Origin: Streptomyces sp. AC550_RSS872
GTDB taxonomy: Bacteria > Actinomycetota > Actinomycetes > Streptomycetales > Streptomycetaceae
Direction of reading: 5' to 3'
Assembly: GCF_019049285.1 (NCBI RefSeq)
Contig: NZ_JAGMUL010000024.1
Span: 1 to 64,000 of the forward strand
Length of the DNA: 64,000 nt
This document shows, one piece after another, positions 1 through 7,501 of the stretch; within the stretch, counting starts at the first letter, position 1; every line of letters starts with the position of its first letter. The translations under genes and the position numbers were made by a program. The notes beneath the pieces were generated by a model that was not told where the DNA came from, did no database searches, and saw nothing but the letters and a program-made list of their open reading frames with translations.

Positions 1-14
1 CCCCGCACGTACGC

Positions 15-1163
15 GTGCCGACCCAGCGCCCGGCGCCCGCCCCCACCGCCTCCCCTGACGCCATCCTGATCCGCCGGACGATGGCCGAGATCGGGCCCGT
101 TGCCGACAAGGTCACCTCCTACTTCTACGCGCTGCTCTTCGTACGCCACCCCGATCTGCGCTCTCTGTTTCCTGCCGCGATGGACACCCAGCGCGACCGG
201 CTACTGAAGGCGCTGCTCACAGCGGCCGAGCACATCGACAACACCCCGGTTCTCGTCGACTACCTTCAGAATCTCGGCCGCGGCCATCGCAAGTACGGGA
301 CCCGGGCCGAGCACTACCCGGCCGTCGGCGAGTGCCTCATCGGCGCCCTGAGCAAGTACGCCGCCGGCGTCTGGGACGGGGAGACGGAGGCCGCCTGGGT
401 CCGGACGTACACGACGATCTCGCAGGTCATGATCGACGCGGCGGCAGCAGACGAACTACGCGCTCCCGCCTGGTGGTACGCGGAGGTCGTCGCACACGAC
501 CTGAGAACCTCGGACGTCGCGGTCATCACCGTCCGTCCCGACCAGCCCTACCCCTTCCTCGCCGGGCAGTACACGAGCCTGGAGACACCCTGGTGGCCCC
601 GGATCTGGCGGCACTACTCCTTCGCCTCGGCGCCCCGCTCGGACGGACTCCTGACGTTCCACGTGAAGGCCGTGCCCGCGGGCTGGGTCTCCAACGCGTT
701 GGTGCATCGTGCCCGTCCGGGCGACATCGTGCGGCTCGGCCCGCCGACCGGTTCGATGACCGTGGACCACACCACCGACAGCGGCCTGCTCTGCTTGGGC
801 GGAGGCACCGGCATAGCGCCCATCAAGGCGCTGGTCGAGGATGTCGCCGAGCACGGCGAACGGCGATCGGTCGAGGTCTTCTACGGCGCCCGCACCAACC
901 AGGACCTGTATGACATCGACACGATGCTCAGGCTCCAGCAGTCCCACCCTTGGCTGGCCGTCCGTCCGGTGGTGGACCGGCACGGACTGCTTCAGCTCCC
1001 CGACGCCATACGTGAGTACGGGCCGTGGACCGAGTACGACGCCTATGTGTCGGGCCCGCCCGGCATGATCCGCAGCGGAGTGGACGCACTGCGAGGCGTC
1101 GGTATCCCGTCCGAGCGCATACGTCATGACTCGGTGGAGGAGCTCGTCGTCGTCGGGGACTGA
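15..1163 (+). CDS. Flavohaemoprotein (globin plus FAD/NAD reductase)
   Basis: Haem-globin fused to a ferredoxin-NADP-reductase-type module. Such proteins usually act as NO dioxygenases (NO + O2 + NAD(P)H to nitrate) in the cytoplasm. Residues 12-145 form the globin; the likely proximal haem ligand is His91 in GRGHRKYG. The FAD-binding motif RHYSFASAP is at 199-207, the NAD-binding GGGTGIAP at 262-269, and YVSGPPGM lies near the C-terminus. The length (382 residues) is close to that of Hmp-type proteins. The GTG start lies 15 bases into the window and the frame is open to the edge, so a start further upstream is possible. NO detoxification is inferred from the family; no NsrR-type site could be sought upstream. 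Confidence 0.9.
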   Translation: MPTQRPAPAPTASPDAILIRRTMAEIGPVADKVTSYFYALLFVRHPDLRSLFPAAMDTQRDRLLKALLTAAEHIDNTPVLVDYLQNLGRGHRKYGTRAEHYPAVGECLIGALSKYAAGVWDGETEAAWVRTYTTISQVMIDAAAADELRAPAWWYAEVVAHDLRTSDVAVITVRPDQPYPFLAGQYTSLETPWWPRIWRHYSFASAPRSDGLLTFHVKAVPAGWVSNALVHRARPGDIVRLGPPTGSMTVDHTTDSGLLCLGGGTGIAPIKALVEDVAEHGERRSVEVFYGARTNQDLYDIDTMLRLQQSHPWLAVRPVVDRHGLLQLPDAIREYGPWTEYDAYVSGPPGMIRSGVDALRGVGIPSERIRHDSVEELVVVGD

Positions 1164-1198
1164 CGAACCGCCGTCGCCGTCGAGGCCGACGGTCGATA

Positions 1199-1681
1199 TC
1201 AGCCCAAGTCAGGGGCGTGCATGGCGCGGACGCCCTCGATGTTCCCGTCGAGATAGTGCCGCAGTGACAGCGGTACGAGATGGACGGACGCGATCCCGAC
1301 CCGAGTGAACGGCACCCGCACGATCTCGTACTCGCCGATGGGTTCGTCCACTTCGGGTCCGTGCCGCAAGGACGGGTCCATGGACTCGAGGTGGCAGACG
1401 AAGAAGTGCTGCACCTTCACACCGGTCGCCCCGCCGTCATCGCCGATGTGCTCGACGGTGTCGACGAAGCAGGGCACCACATCGGTGATCTTGGCGCCGA
1501 GTTCCTCGTACACCTCGCGGTGCAGGGCGTCGACGACAGTCGTGTCCGTCGGCTCGACCCCGCCGCCGGGCGTGAGCCAGTAGGGATCCACGCCGGGCTT
1601 GGTGCGCTTGATCAGGATCAGGTCGTCACCGTCCAGCAGAACGGCGCGGGCGGTGCGCTTGACCACGGGTCGGACGGTCAT
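1199..1681 (-). CDS. Nudix hydrolase
   Basis: Small cytoplasmic hydrolase of nucleoside-diphosphate-linked compounds. The Nudix box is clear: GGGVEP, then REVYEELG, fitting G-x5-E-x7-REUxEExGU, about residues 38-62. The start at 1681 gives MTVRPVVKRT and 160 residues, typical for the family, but it has no good ribosome binding site. An in-frame start at 1744 has a weak GAGGG upstream and would add 21 residues that translate through a parS-like site. The substrate cannot be told from sequence. It is convergent with the flavohaemoprotein and downstream of the LysR gene on the same strand. Confidence 0.85.
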   Translation of the reverse strand: MTVRPVVKRTARAVLLDGDDLILIKRTKPGVDPYWLTPGGGVEPTDTTVVDALHREVYEELGAKITDVVPCFVDTVEHIGDDGGATGVKVQHFFVCHLESMDPSLRHGPEVDEPIGEYEIVRVPFTRVGIASVHLVPLSLRHYLDGNIEGVRAMHAPDLG

Positions 1682-1702
1682 GGAGGAAATGTGGCCCGGC
1701 TG

Positions 1703-1716
1703 GTTCCACGTGAAAC
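1703..1716. promoter_or_regulatory. parS-like site (1 mismatch)
   Basis: GTTCCACGTGAAAC differs at one position from the Streptomyces ParB-binding palindrome GTTTCACGTGAAAC. It lies just upstream of the Nudix start chosen here. Binding by ParB is inferred. Confidence 0.5.
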
Positions 1717-1793
1717 ATCGCGAGATGTCACTGATCGAGTTCATGCTGTGACAGCCCTCGAAGACCTGGTCCGGACCCGCTGGATGGGCCTGC

Positions 1794-2699
1794 TCAGGCC
1801 CAGTCGGCAGCTGCCCGCAGCAGCCACTCATGAGCCCGTGCGATGTGCGGCATCGCGAGTGTCCCCGTGCGGACCACCAGGAAGTACGTCCGCAGCGGCG
1901 GCACCGGCGGATCATGCAGGGGGACGACGTCGCCGCGGTCCAGGGCGGCCGCGCACAGATAGCGGGGCAGCACGGTCAGCCCTGCCCCCGCGACCGCACA
2001 CGCGAGGACCGCGCGCAGGTCGGGGACGATCACCGTGCCGGGGGCGGCAGGACGGGAGTCGTAGACCGAAGCCCAGTAGCGGGAGACGAAGGGCAGGGAC
2101 TCGTGCACCTCCACCACCGGAACGTCCTCCAGGGCATGGGCCCCCTTGCTGCGCAGCATCGCCGAGCCGATCCGGTCCTCCCAGCGGGGGGCGGCCACGA
2201 GGACGTGCTCCTCGTCGCAGAGCGGAGTCGCCGTGAGCAGAGCACCCCGCGGGCGGGCCGTGGTGATGGCCAGATCGTGATGCCCGGCGGCCAGCCCCTC
2301 CAGGGTCTCCTCGGCATTGCCGAAGGACGCGCGCAGCGCGAAGCCCTGGCCGTCGTCGCCGGTCAGTTCGGTGAGCGCGGGCAGCGCTCGCTCGGCGGTG
2401 AACTCAGGAGGACCGGCGAGATGCAGCGTGCGTAAGGAGGACTCGTCGTCGAGGCCCGTCTCGGTGATCTCCACCAGAGCGTCGAGATGCGGGGCTGCCT
2501 TGTGCGCGAGTTCGTCGCCCATGGTCGTGGGCGTCACGCCGCGGGCCTGCCGCAGGAACAGAGGGCGGCCCAGCTGCCGCTCCAGCGTGCGGATCTGCGA
2601 GGTCACGGCCGGCTGCGACAGCCCGAGCAGCGCGGCGGCGCGGGTGAAGGAACCAGCCCGGTGCACGGTCACAAAAGTGCGCAACAAGGCCAGATCCAT
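1794..2699 (-). CDS. LysR-family transcriptional regulator
   Basis: One-component DNA-binding regulator of 301 residues, the normal LysR length. The N-terminal winged helix-turn-helix (about 1-60) begins MDLALLRTFVTVHRAGSFTR and contains the canonical LSQPAVTSQIRTLE recognition region. The effector-binding domain occupies about 90-295. The start is supported by GGGAGG seven bases upstream. The region upstream to 2950 has no gene on the other strand close enough to be the usual divergent target, so the regulated gene is unknown. Confidence 0.92.
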   Translation of the reverse strand: MDLALLRTFVTVHRAGSFTRAAALLGLSQPAVTSQIRTLERQLGRPLFLRQARGVTPTTMGDELAHKAAPHLDALVEITETGLDDESSLRTLHLAGPPEFTAERALPALTELTGDDGQGFALRASFGNAEETLEGLAAGHHDLAITTARPRGALLTATPLCDEEHVLVAAPRWEDRIGSAMLRSKGAHALEDVPVVEVHESLPFVSRYWASVYDSRPAAPGTVIVPDLRAVLACAVAGAGLTVLPRYLCAAALDRGDVVPLHDPPVPPLRTYFLVVRTGTLAMPHIARAHEWLLRAAADWA

Positions 2700-2848
2700 G
2701 CCACACCCTCCCCTTCCCCGCCCTTCTCCCCACCCCCAAGGCAGGGCCTAACTATAAATAAGTCGATAGGTCGCTGTCGCTACTGTGATTGGACACTGAC
2801 AGAGAGTCAACTAGCCTTGTTCGCGCGGTTCTTCGCGCGCAGAACCGA

Positions 2849-2887
2849 GGGCGGTCCGAGCCACGAGGGGGGAGGCTCGGACCGCCC
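2849..2887 (-). terminator. Stem-loop terminator downstream of the cystathionine lyase gene
   Basis: Arms 2849-2862 and 2874-2887 are a perfect 14-bp inverted repeat (GGGCGGTCCGAGCC and its complement) with an 11-base loop. It sits about 60 bases after the stop at 2951 on the minus strand. There is only a weak T-run, as is usual in Streptomyces. Confidence 0.75.
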
Positions 2888-2950
2888 GTTCTTCGTAGTG
2901 GGGCGTAGCCGGATGCAGCCGAACAGCGACGGACGCGGGGATGGACCCGT

Positions 2951-4105
2951 TCACCGATCCGATGCGTCCAGCGCACGCAGCACATCCGCCACGAGGTCCT
3001 CGGGATCCTCGGCACCGACGGACATGCGGATGAAGCCCTCCGGTACGGAGTCGCCGCCCCAGCGTCCGCGCCGCTCGGCCGTGGAGCGCACCCCGCCGAA
3101 GCTGGTTGCGTCGTCGACGAGCCGCAGCGCCTCCAGGAAACGCTCGGCACGCGCGCGCGTGGGCAGTGTGAAGGACACCACGCAGCCATAGCGCCGCATC
3201 TGCTGCGAGGCGATCTTGTGCGAAGGGTCGCCCGGCAGCCCCGGATACCGCACCCCGAGCTCTTCCGGCCGGTCCCGCAGCGCCTCCGCGACCGCGAGGG
3301 CGGTGGCGTTCTGCCGCTCCACCCGCAGCTGGAGCGTGGCGAGGGAACGGTGCGCGAGCCAGGCCTCCATGGGCCCCGGAATCGCCCCGACGATCTTGCG
3401 CCAGCGCCGTACGGCGGCCATGGCCTCGGCGTCCCGGCCGGTGACGTATCCCAGCAGTACGTCGCCATGTCCCGTCAGCTGCTTGGTGCCGCTGGCCACC
3501 GAGAAGTCGGCCCCGAGCTCCAGCGGGCGTTGCCCCAGCGGCGTCGCGAGCGTGTTGTCGACGGCTACGCGGGCGCCACGCGCGTGTGCCGCCTCGACGA
3601 GCCGTCGGATGTCGCACACGTCGAGGCCGGGGTTGGACGGCGTCTCGATCCACAGCAGCTTCGCGCCGTCCAGGACGCCGAGCTGGGCGTCCCCGCCGGT
3701 CGGCGCCGTGCGCACATCGATGCCGTACGCCTCCAGCTGCGCGCGCACCAGGGGCAGCGCCTGGTAGCCGTCGCTGGGCAGGACGACTGCGTCCCCTGTC
3801 CGCAGCTGGGAGAAGAGCACCGACGACGTGGCGGCCATGCCCGACGCGAAGACCAGCGTCTCGACGCCGTCCTCCCCTGCCGCCTCCAGCTCGCCGATGG
3901 CGCGTTCCAGATGCGTCCAGGTCGGGTTCTCGTCCCGGCCGTAGGTGTACGGTCCCGTGGGCTCGCCGGGCAGGTGGAAGTGGGCGGCGAAGACCGGGCC
4001 GGGCAAGGTCGGCTCGTACGCCACCGGTTCGGGCAGTCCGGCGCGCACCGCGCGGGTGCCGTCTCCGCCGCCGGACGCCCGTCCCTGGTCCTCCGTGCCG
4101 CTCAT
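2951..4105 (-). CDS. Cys/Met-metabolism PLP enzyme (cystathionine gamma-lyase type)
   Basis: PLP-dependent enzyme of the cystathionine gamma-synthase/lyase family, acting in transsulfuration. It has 384 residues. The PLP lysine is K208 in SGTKQLTGHGD. ETPSNPG (about 154-160), VDNTLATP and the C-terminal GGVRSTAERR (usual substrate-carboxylate region) are all present. Lyase, synthase and methionine gamma-lyase cannot be separated by eye. The start overlaps the ptpA stop by four bases (ATGA), so the two are probably co-translated. Confidence 0.88.
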   Translation of the reverse strand: MSGTEDQGRASGGGDGTRAVRAGLPEPVAYEPTLPGPVFAAHFHLPGEPTGPYTYGRDENPTWTHLERAIGELEAAGEDGVETLVFASGMAATSSVLFSQLRTGDAVVLPSDGYQALPLVRAQLEAYGIDVRTAPTGGDAQLGVLDGAKLLWIETPSNPGLDVCDIRRLVEAAHARGARVAVDNTLATPLGQRPLELGADFSVASGTKQLTGHGDVLLGYVTGRDAEAMAAVRRWRKIVGAIPGPMEAWLAHRSLATLQLRVERQNATALAVAEALRDRPEELGVRYPGLPGDPSHKIASQQMRRYGCVVSFTLPTRARAERFLEALRLVDDATSFGGVRSTAERRGRWGGDSVPEGFIRMSVGAEDPEDLVADVLRALDASDR

Positions 4106-4593
4106 GCCGCCTGTCCCTCCACCTGTTCGCGGACCGCTGTGAGGAGGCCCGTACTTGCCGCCTCCACCATCTCAAGGCACTCCTCGAACCCGTCCCGGCC
4201 CCCGTAGTACGGGTCGGGTACATCGAGGTCGTCGCCGGCGGCGGGGTCGTACGAACGCAGCAGGCGTACCTTCGCCGCGTCCTCCGGTGAGGGTGCGAGG
4301 AGGCGCAGGGCCTTGAGATGGCCGGTGTCGAGCGCGATCACGAGGTCGACGCGCTCGAACCAGGACGTCTGGAACTGCCGGGCCGTGTGGGCGCTGTCGT
4401 AACCGTTGTCCTCGAGGACGGAGACGGTTCGCGGGTCGGCCGGGTCGCCCTCGTGCCAGCCGCCGGTGCCGGCGCTGTCGACCTCCACCCGTCCGTCGAG
4501 CCCGGCCTCCGCCACGCGGGCGCGGAAGACGGACTCGGCCATCGGGGAGCGGCAGATGTTGCCGGTGCAGACGAAGCAGACGCGGTAGGTCAT
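4102..4593 (-). CDS. ptpA: Low-molecular-weight protein-tyrosine phosphatase PtpA
   Basis: Cytoplasmic phosphotyrosine phosphatase of 163 residues. The P-loop CX5R signature CTGNICRS is at residues 9-16 (nucleophile Cys9, Arg15), and the acid motif DPYYGG is near residue 127. In Streptomyces, PtpA has been linked to secondary-metabolite control; that role is from the literature and not visible here. The gene overlaps the downstream PLP enzyme by four bases and follows the small membrane protein by seven. Confidence 0.93.
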   Translation of the reverse strand: MTYRVCFVCTGNICRSPMAESVFRARVAEAGLDGRVEVDSAGTGGWHEGDPADPRTVSVLEDNGYDSAHTARQFQTSWFERVDLVIALDTGHLKALRLLAPSPEDAAKVRLLRSYDPAAGDDLDVPDPYYGGRDGFEECLEMVEAASTGLLTAVREQVEGQAA

Positions 4594-4600
4594 CGGAGGC

Positions 4601-4978
4601 TCAGTCCCCGTCGGGCAGGACGACGTTCAGCGCCCAGGAGACGACCGAGATGATCAGGCCACCGAGCACGGCCGTCCAGAAGCCCTCGACATGGAAGCTC
4701 AGATCGAACTTGTCGGCGAGCCACGAGGTCAGCAGCAGCATCAGCGCGTTGACGACCAGGGTGAACAGGCCGAGCGTCAGAATGAGCAGCGGGAGGCTCA
4801 GGAGCTTCACGATCGGCTTGACGACGAAGTTCACCAGGCCGAAGATCAGCGCGACGATGAGCAGGGTGCCGATTTTCTTGCCCGTGCTGTCACCGGTGAG
4901 GGTGATCTTGTCTATCAGCCAGACGGCGACCGCCAGGGCACCCGCGTTGGCGATCGTCTTGACTACGAAATTCTTCAT
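4601..4978 (-). CDS. Phage-holin-family-4-like membrane protein
   Basis: 125-residue integral membrane protein with four predicted hydrophobic segments (about 8-25, 38-55, 60-85, 100-120). It resembles the widespread holin superfamily IV proteins (the YvlD group), which are not usually phage genes. The start MKNFVVKTI is the first plausible ATG; the upstream extension is arginine/proline-rich out-of-frame-like sequence. Function is unknown. It heads the minus-strand group with ptpA and is divergent from the cupin gene. Confidence 0.8.
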   Translation of the reverse strand: MKNFVVKTIANAGALAVAVWLIDKITLTGDSTGKKIGTLLIVALIFGLVNFVVKPIVKLLSLPLLILTLGLFTLVVNALMLLLTSWLADKFDLSFHVEGFWTAVLGGLIISVVSWALNVVLPDGD

Positions 4979-5037
4979 GTGTCTGATCGTGGCAGACGAA
5001 ATCGGCCATGAGCACGGGACGAGGGCGGACAAGAACG

Positions 5038-5355
5038 ATGAAGGCTTTCCGGCTGGACGAACTGGAGGCGGAGCGCGCCGCCAACGAGGGCGCCTACCTG
5101 CAGTTTCTGCGGGAGCGCAACATGTCGGTCGGTCTGTACGCGCTGGGCGCCGGAGAGCACGATCCACAGAAGCCGCACAACCAGGACGAGGTCTACTTCG
5201 TTGTGAGCGGCCGTGCCCACATCACCGTCGGCATGGAGACCACGCAGGTGGCGCGCGGCAGCGTGGTGTACGTCCCGGCCGGGGTCGCCCACAAGTTCCA
5301 CCACATCAGCGAGGACCTGAGGGTGCTCGTGGTGTTCTCTCCACCCGAGAGCTGA
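5038..5355 (+). CDS. Small cupin-domain protein
   Basis: Single-domain cupin of about 105 residues. Metal-binding-type motifs PHNQDEVYFVVSGRAH and PAGVAHKFH supply His and Glu residues in the two cupin motifs, with a beta-barrel pattern between. The ATG at 5038 (MKAFRLDELEAER) is preceded by GAGGG; an in-frame ATG at 5008 has no ribosome binding site. Substrate unknown. It is divergent from the membrane-protein gene ending at 4978. Confidence 0.85.
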   Translation: MKAFRLDELEAERAANEGAYLQFLRERNMSVGLYALGAGEHDPQKPHNQDEVYFVVSGRAHITVGMETTQVARGSVVYVPAGVAHKFHHISEDLRVLVVFSPPES

Positions 5356-5545
5356 CCCGAGGCCTCGGGGTTCCCTAGGGGATCGATCAGGGGAGGACAA
5401 GGGCTGCGAGGCCCCCGCCGGGGCACCTGCCGGACCTAGCATCGAGGCAGGGAATCAGCGGATTCGACCCGATGGATGCGAAGTCGGCGGATTCGAAGGA
5501 TCAGAACCCGGCACAGAGACGGGCGGAGAGGTAAGGACGAGGGCG

Positions 5546-5758
5546 ATGCGTGAGATCTTCGCAGGACTGCCGTGGTGGGTTAAGTGGATCGCGGTGCCCG
5601 TCATCGCCCTGGTCGTGTTCGGCGGGCTGATAGCGAGCGTCGTCGGGTTCGTCATCGGACTGCTCTTCAAGGTGCTGGTTTTCGTGGCACTGGTCGGTGG
5701 ACTGATCTACGTCGTACGGAAGTTCACGTCGAGCTCCTCGTCACGCAGCGACTGGTGA
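5546..5758 (+). CDS. Small DUF5326-type membrane protein
   Basis: 70-residue protein with two adjacent hydrophobic helices (about 12-35 and 38-58) and a Ser/Arg-rich tail ending SSSRSDW. It resembles a small Streptomyces-specific family (DUF5326). A GAGGG ribosome binding site precedes the ATG. No function is known. Confidence 0.8.
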   Translation: MREIFAGLPWWVKWIAVPVIALVVFGGLIASVVGFVIGLLFKVLVFVALVGGLIYVVRKFTSSSSSRSDW

Positions 5759-5963
5759 GGTCCGTGAGGGCCGTGGGGACCGGTGGACGGTAACAGGAAT
5801 CACCGGTTCCCTCGGGCGAGGGAAGTTTTCCCGGCAGGGCGTCGGCGAGCGGTGGCCGACGAATAGAGTCCGGAAATCGACGCGGGGGATGCCCCCGCGG
5901 GCGGCGTGCACCCCCACCCGTGTTCCCCGCACGGGCTCCCCCCTCGCGCTCCGGGAGTGACCC

Positions 5964-6824
5964 ATGGCCACGGTTGACACCGCACCTTCAAAACCCCACC
6001 CACCCCACGGACGACCTCGTTCCGCGGTGCCCCAGGTACCGCGGCAGGCTTCCCCGACCCCCACCGAGCAGCCGCAGTCCGCGACACTCATCGGTTCCGT
6101 CCAGCGTGCGATGCGCCTGCTGGAATGCGTCGCCGAGCACGAGTACGGCGCTCCCGCCAAGCAACTAGCCCGCGAGGCGGGCCTGGCGTTGCCCACCGCG
6201 TACCACCTGTTGCGCACGCTGGTGCACGAGGGCTATCTACGCCGTGACAAAGGGCTGTTCTTCCTCGGTGAAGCAGCTGTACGGCTGAGCAGCAGCGCAG
6301 CCCAGCAGAAACGTCGCAGCACAGTTGCCGACGCGCTCGCTCAATGGCGTGATGTCATCGGCGTCCCCGTTTACTACGCCCAATACCGCGACGGGGAGAT
6401 CGAGGTCATGTGCGTCTCGGACACCCCGGGCAATCCCGCGGTGGAGGAATGGGCCGACTTCCGGGAGACCGGCCATGCGCACGCCATCGGTCAGTGCCTG
6501 CTGTCCCAGTTGGACGAGGACGCCCGCCGAGATCACCTCGACCGCCATCCCGTGCAGTCCATCACCCCGTACACCGTGCGCGACAGCCGCACCCTGCTAC
6601 GACGCCTCGAACGGACCCGTCGGATGGAGCCGGTGACCGAGCGTCAGGAGTACGCGCTGGGCACGGTGTGCGCGGCGATTCCGATCACGGTCGGCACCAC
6701 GGCCGCGACGATGGCCATTTCCCTGCCCGCCCACCAGGCCGACCGACTGCTGTCGGCGGCGCAGCAGCTACAGGACGAGATCGGGCGGCTCCTGGGGTCA
6801 CTCGCGATCTCTATCAGTATCTGA
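5964..6824 (+). CDS. ssgR: SsgR, IclR-family activator of ssgA
   Basis: IclR-type regulator of 286 residues. The winged helix-turn-helix spans about 42-105 (SVQRAMRLLECVAEH, LALPTAYHLLRTLVHEGYLR), followed by the IclR effector domain. It lies directly upstream of ssgA in the same direction, the arrangement known in streptomycetes where SsgR activates ssgA during sporulation. The start at 5964 has GGGAG eight bases upstream. This gives a disordered, proline-rich N-terminus of about 40 residues, so a shorter protein from an internal start is possible. Confidence 0.9.
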   Translation: MATVDTAPSKPHPPHGRPRSAVPQVPRQASPTPTEQPQSATLIGSVQRAMRLLECVAEHEYGAPAKQLAREAGLALPTAYHLLRTLVHEGYLRRDKGLFFLGEAAVRLSSSAAQQKRRSTVADALAQWRDVIGVPVYYAQYRDGEIEVMCVSDTPGNPAVEEWADFRETGHAHAIGQCLLSQLDEDARRDHLDRHPVQSITPYTVRDSRTLLRRLERTRRMEPVTERQEYALGTVCAAIPITVGTTAATMAISLPAHQADRLLSAAQQLQDEIGRLLGSLAISISI

Positions 6825-6950
6825 AAACTCACTCCTTGTGATCTCTCGTGTACGTTCAGCAAGATTCCACAGTGTCGGGGTCCGATCCCGGCCAGTCGAC
6901 GGCAAACGACGGGGTAGGCGATGCGCGAGTCCGTAGAGGCAGAGGTCATG

Positions 6951-7358
6951 ATGAGCTTTCTCGTGTCCGAGGAGCTCTCCTTCCGCATCCCGGTGGAGTT
7001 GCGCTACGAGACCTGTGATCCCTATGCCGTACGGCTGACCTTCCACCTGCCCGGCGATGCCCCGGTGACCTGGGCGTTCGGCCGGGAGCTGCTGGTCGAC
7101 GGGGTGGGCAGACCGTGCGGGGAGGGAGATGTACGGGTCTCGCCGGCTGGTTCCGAGACACTGGGCGATGTGCTGATCAGGCTTCAGGTCGGAGCCGACC
7201 AGGCGTTGTTCCGCTCCTCCGTGGCGCCGCTCGTGGCCTTCCTCGACCGCACCGACAAGCTGGTGCCGCTGGGCCAGGAGGGCGCGCTCGCCGACTTCGA
7301 CGCCCACCTCGACGAGGCCCTGGACCGCATCCTGGCGGAAGAACAGAGCGCGGGCTGA
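6951..7358 (+). CDS. ssgA: SsgA, sporulation-specific cell-division activator
   Basis: SsgA-like protein that activates septum formation during sporulation by controlling localisation of SsgB and hence FtsZ. Starting at MSFLVSEELSFRIPVELRYE gives 135 residues, matching the known SsgA length; GAGG lies five bases upstream. In-frame ATGs at 6948 and 6921 exist; the latter also has a G-rich site and would add ten residues. The motif WAFGRELL and the acidic C-terminus are typical. The stop codon lies within the stem of a terminator. Confidence 0.93.
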   Translation: MSFLVSEELSFRIPVELRYETCDPYAVRLTFHLPGDAPVTWAFGRELLVDGVGRPCGEGDVRVSPAGSETLGDVLIRLQVGADQALFRSSVAPLVAFLDRTDKLVPLGQEGALADFDAHLDEALDRILAEEQSAG

Positions 7359-7398
7359 AGCGTTACGGCAGCCGGGGTGGGGGTGGCGTAACGCTTCA
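7356..7398 (+). terminator. Terminator overlapping the ssgA stop
   Basis: Perfect 12-bp inverted repeat (7356-7367 TGAAGCGTTACG, 7387-7398 its complement) with a 19-base G-rich loop. It begins inside the ssgA stop codon and lies between convergent genes, so it may serve both strands. Confidence 0.75.
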
Positions 7399-7501
7399 GC
7401 GGGTGCGCAAGGGGCGCGTGGGAGCGCTTCCTCACCGCCGGGTGCACTTCACGCTCCGCCGGACGGGCAGAGCGGTCGCCCCGGCTCGAAGGCCTTCTCC
7501 C

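Noticed and set aside
657..670. GTTCCACGTGAAGG in the flavohaemoprotein gene as parS
   Set aside because: Two or more mismatches, explained by coding constraint.
2811..4223. 470-codon minus-strand frame across the PLP-enzyme gene
   Set aside because: Same strand but another frame than a well-supported gene; composition is almost all Arg/Gly/Ala.
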